15,154 nucleotides of DNA from NCBI GenBank assembly GCA_947311455.1, contig CAMZKY010000059.1, positions 1 through 15,154 on the forward strand. The letters run 5' to 3'. Origin of the DNA: an uncultured Marinosulfonomonas sp. GTDB lineage: Bacteria > Pseudomonadota > Alphaproteobacteria > Rhodobacterales > Rhodobacteraceae. The position numbers and the translations under genes are program-made. The notes under the pieces are model-generated. The model was not told the DNA's origin. It saw nothing but the letters and a program-made list of their open reading frames with translations, and did not search any database. Within the stretch, counting starts at the first letter, position 1. Every line of letters starts with the position of its first letter. Positions 14,134-15,154 of the stretch are shown in pieces.

Positions 14134-14883
14134 TCAATCAAATATCGGCAATCCGCGGGCCGCTGACAGGGCAATCACCCCATACGCCACCATGCGATAA
14201 ACCTTGTCCAGCTCGGGGCGAAATAACCATCCACCGATCACATTGGCAAGCAAATACGGCACCGCCAACACCAGCCCCGTCACCACCGCCGTGCCCACCA
14301 GATAGCCATTCAGATACAAAACCCCGATCATAATAAAATCACACAGCATCAGATAAAGCATCGTATTGGCACGGATCACTCGCGCCGGATGCGGGCTGGC
14401 CATATAAAGCATAATCACCGGCGGGCCGGGCAAGCCGACAAGCCCCGCCATAAATCCACCAAGCGCACCCGTGGCGTAGATCATCCAGCGTCGCAAAACT
14501 CCGCGATACCGAAATCCAGCCACCAGCAGGATCAGCAAAATCAGTGACAGGCCGGAAACACCATAGCGAAACGCATCAGGCTGGATCAGGCTTAACAGCC
14601 ACACACCAAACGGCAACGCCACCAACACGCCCGCTGCAAGGCGCAGAACATCGCGCGGATGGCCTTCCCGCAGGGCGCGCGGCACGTTGGGCCATGGGCC
14701 AACCAGATCCATTATAATCAAGGTGGTAAGCGCCTCGAACGGGGATAAAAAATGCGCGGCAATCGGCAGATAAACCATCCCCGTGCCAAAGCCGGAAAAA
14801 CCGCGCACCAAACCAGCGGCAAAAACGCCCAAGATCAGAAACCAGATGCCGTCGCTGGCGAAAACCTGCGCCAGCGCCTCCAT
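14134..14883 (-). CDS. TauE/SafE-family membrane transporter
   Basis: The product belongs to the TauE/SafE (DUF81) permease family, whose members export sulfite, sulfoacetate or related organic sulfur anions; the substrate here is not known. The 249 residues hold about eight hydrophobic segments arranged as two related halves. The first half carries FAAGLVRGFSGFGTGM (21-36) and the second GALGGFMAGLVGLPGPP (139-155), the pair of glycine-rich motifs typical of the family. The ATG at 14883 directly follows the secF stop (TAA then ATG), and its own stop sits 8 bases before the next start, so the three genes look co-transcribed. No relation to secretion or cytochrome maturation is evident. Confidence 0.88.
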   Translation of the reverse strand: MEALAQVFASDGIWFLILGVFAAGLVRGFSGFGTGMVYLPIAAHFLSPFEALTTLIIMDLVGPWPNVPRALREGHPRDVLRLAAGVLVALPFGVWLLSLIQPDAFRYGVSGLSLILLILLVAGFRYRGVLRRWMIYATGALGGFMAGLVGLPGPPVIMLYMASPHPARVIRANTMLYLMLCDFIMIGVLYLNGYLVGTAVVTGLVLAVPYLLANVIGGWLFRPELDKVYRMVAYGVIALSAARGLPIFD

Positions 14884-15154
14884 TTAGGCGTCAATATTGG
14901 CGTATTGCCCGGACACCTTGTTGGCCGCTTCTTTTGACCAATCGCGTTTTACACCAAGGCGCAGCAGGATCGTCGAGGCAATAAACACCGACGAATATGT
15001 CCCCACAACAACGCCCCAAATCATCGCAAACACAAAGCCGCGGATCACATCGCCGCCCAGCACAAACAGCGCGGTCAACGCAATCAACGTGGTGACCGAG
15101 GTCATCACCGTGCGCGACAGGGTTTCATTGATCGACATGTTCAACACGCCTTTG
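14884..15154 (-). CDS. secF: Protein-export membrane protein SecF, C-terminal part
   Basis: This is the 3' end of secF, cut by the window edge; the frame stays open to base 15154 and the N-terminus lies outside. SecF joins SecD and YajC in a proton-driven complex that helps pull proteins through SecYEG. The visible 89 or so residues show the conserved SINETLSRTVMTSVTTLIAL, then the last two transmembrane segments (about FVLGGDVIRGFVFAMIWG and VVVGTYSSVFIASTIL) and a hydrophilic tail. This matches the last part of E. coli SecF (S-x-T-L-x-R-T-x-x-T-S, then GGPVLEGF, then IGTASSIYVAS). The apparent internal start at 15147 is only where the open frame was cut. Confidence 0.92.
   Translation of the reverse strand, partial: KGVLNMSINETLSRTVMTSVTTLIALTALFVLGGDVIRGFVFAMIWGVVVGTYSSVFIASTILLRLGVKRDWSKEAANKVSGQYANIDA

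Overview
The window reads as chromosome of an alphaproteobacterium of the order Rhodobacterales (Roseobacter group). The reasons are a secF / Mth938-domain gene / ccmABCDG block, a DctP-DctQ-DctM TRAP operon, an AcnA-type aconitase, and moderate GC (low 50s by eye) with alphaproteobacterial-looking proteins. Genus or species cannot be named from this. Almost everything is core or housekeeping content; I see no integrase, transposase, CRISPR array, rRNA or tRNA.

Layout. (1) Positions 1-2990: a complete plus-strand TRAP transporter operon, dctP-dctQ-dctM, with an imperfect palindrome upstream and a strong hairpin terminator after dctM. (2) Positions 2920-3417: a 498-base gene-free stretch. It holds that terminator, an 87-base inverted-repeat element whose arms carry the palindrome ATTCCGGAAT, and three TTAACC motifs in front of the next gene. 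(3) Positions 3418-5492: a lone fliG (TTG start), then an LpxL/HtrB-type lipid A acyltransferase gene. (4) Positions 5489-6187: a minus-strand exported DUF1223 thioredoxin-like protein, convergent with the acyltransferase and divergent from acnA. (5) Positions 6403-9152: acnA with an excellent intrinsic terminator. (6) Positions 9258-10718: an unrecognised exported, glycine-rich, probably beta-barrel outer-membrane protein built from three diverged internal repeats.

(7) Positions 10715-15154: a minus-strand block read from right to left. It runs secF (C-terminal end only), a TauE/SafE permease, an Mth938-like (DUF498) protein, ccmA, ccmB, ccmC, ccmD, ccmG, and last a short OmdA/YdeI-type gene broken by a one-base frameshift. 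Most junctions in this block overlap or abut, so it looks like one or two operons. CcmABCD move and hand over haem for cytochrome c maturation, and CcmG reduces the apocytochrome haem-binding thiols. ccmE, ccmF and ccmH are not in the window and must lie elsewhere.

The parts most worth a second look are the three-repeat outer-membrane protein, the inverted-repeat element upstream of fliG, and the frameshifted OmdA gene that only becomes visible when two minus-strand frames are joined.
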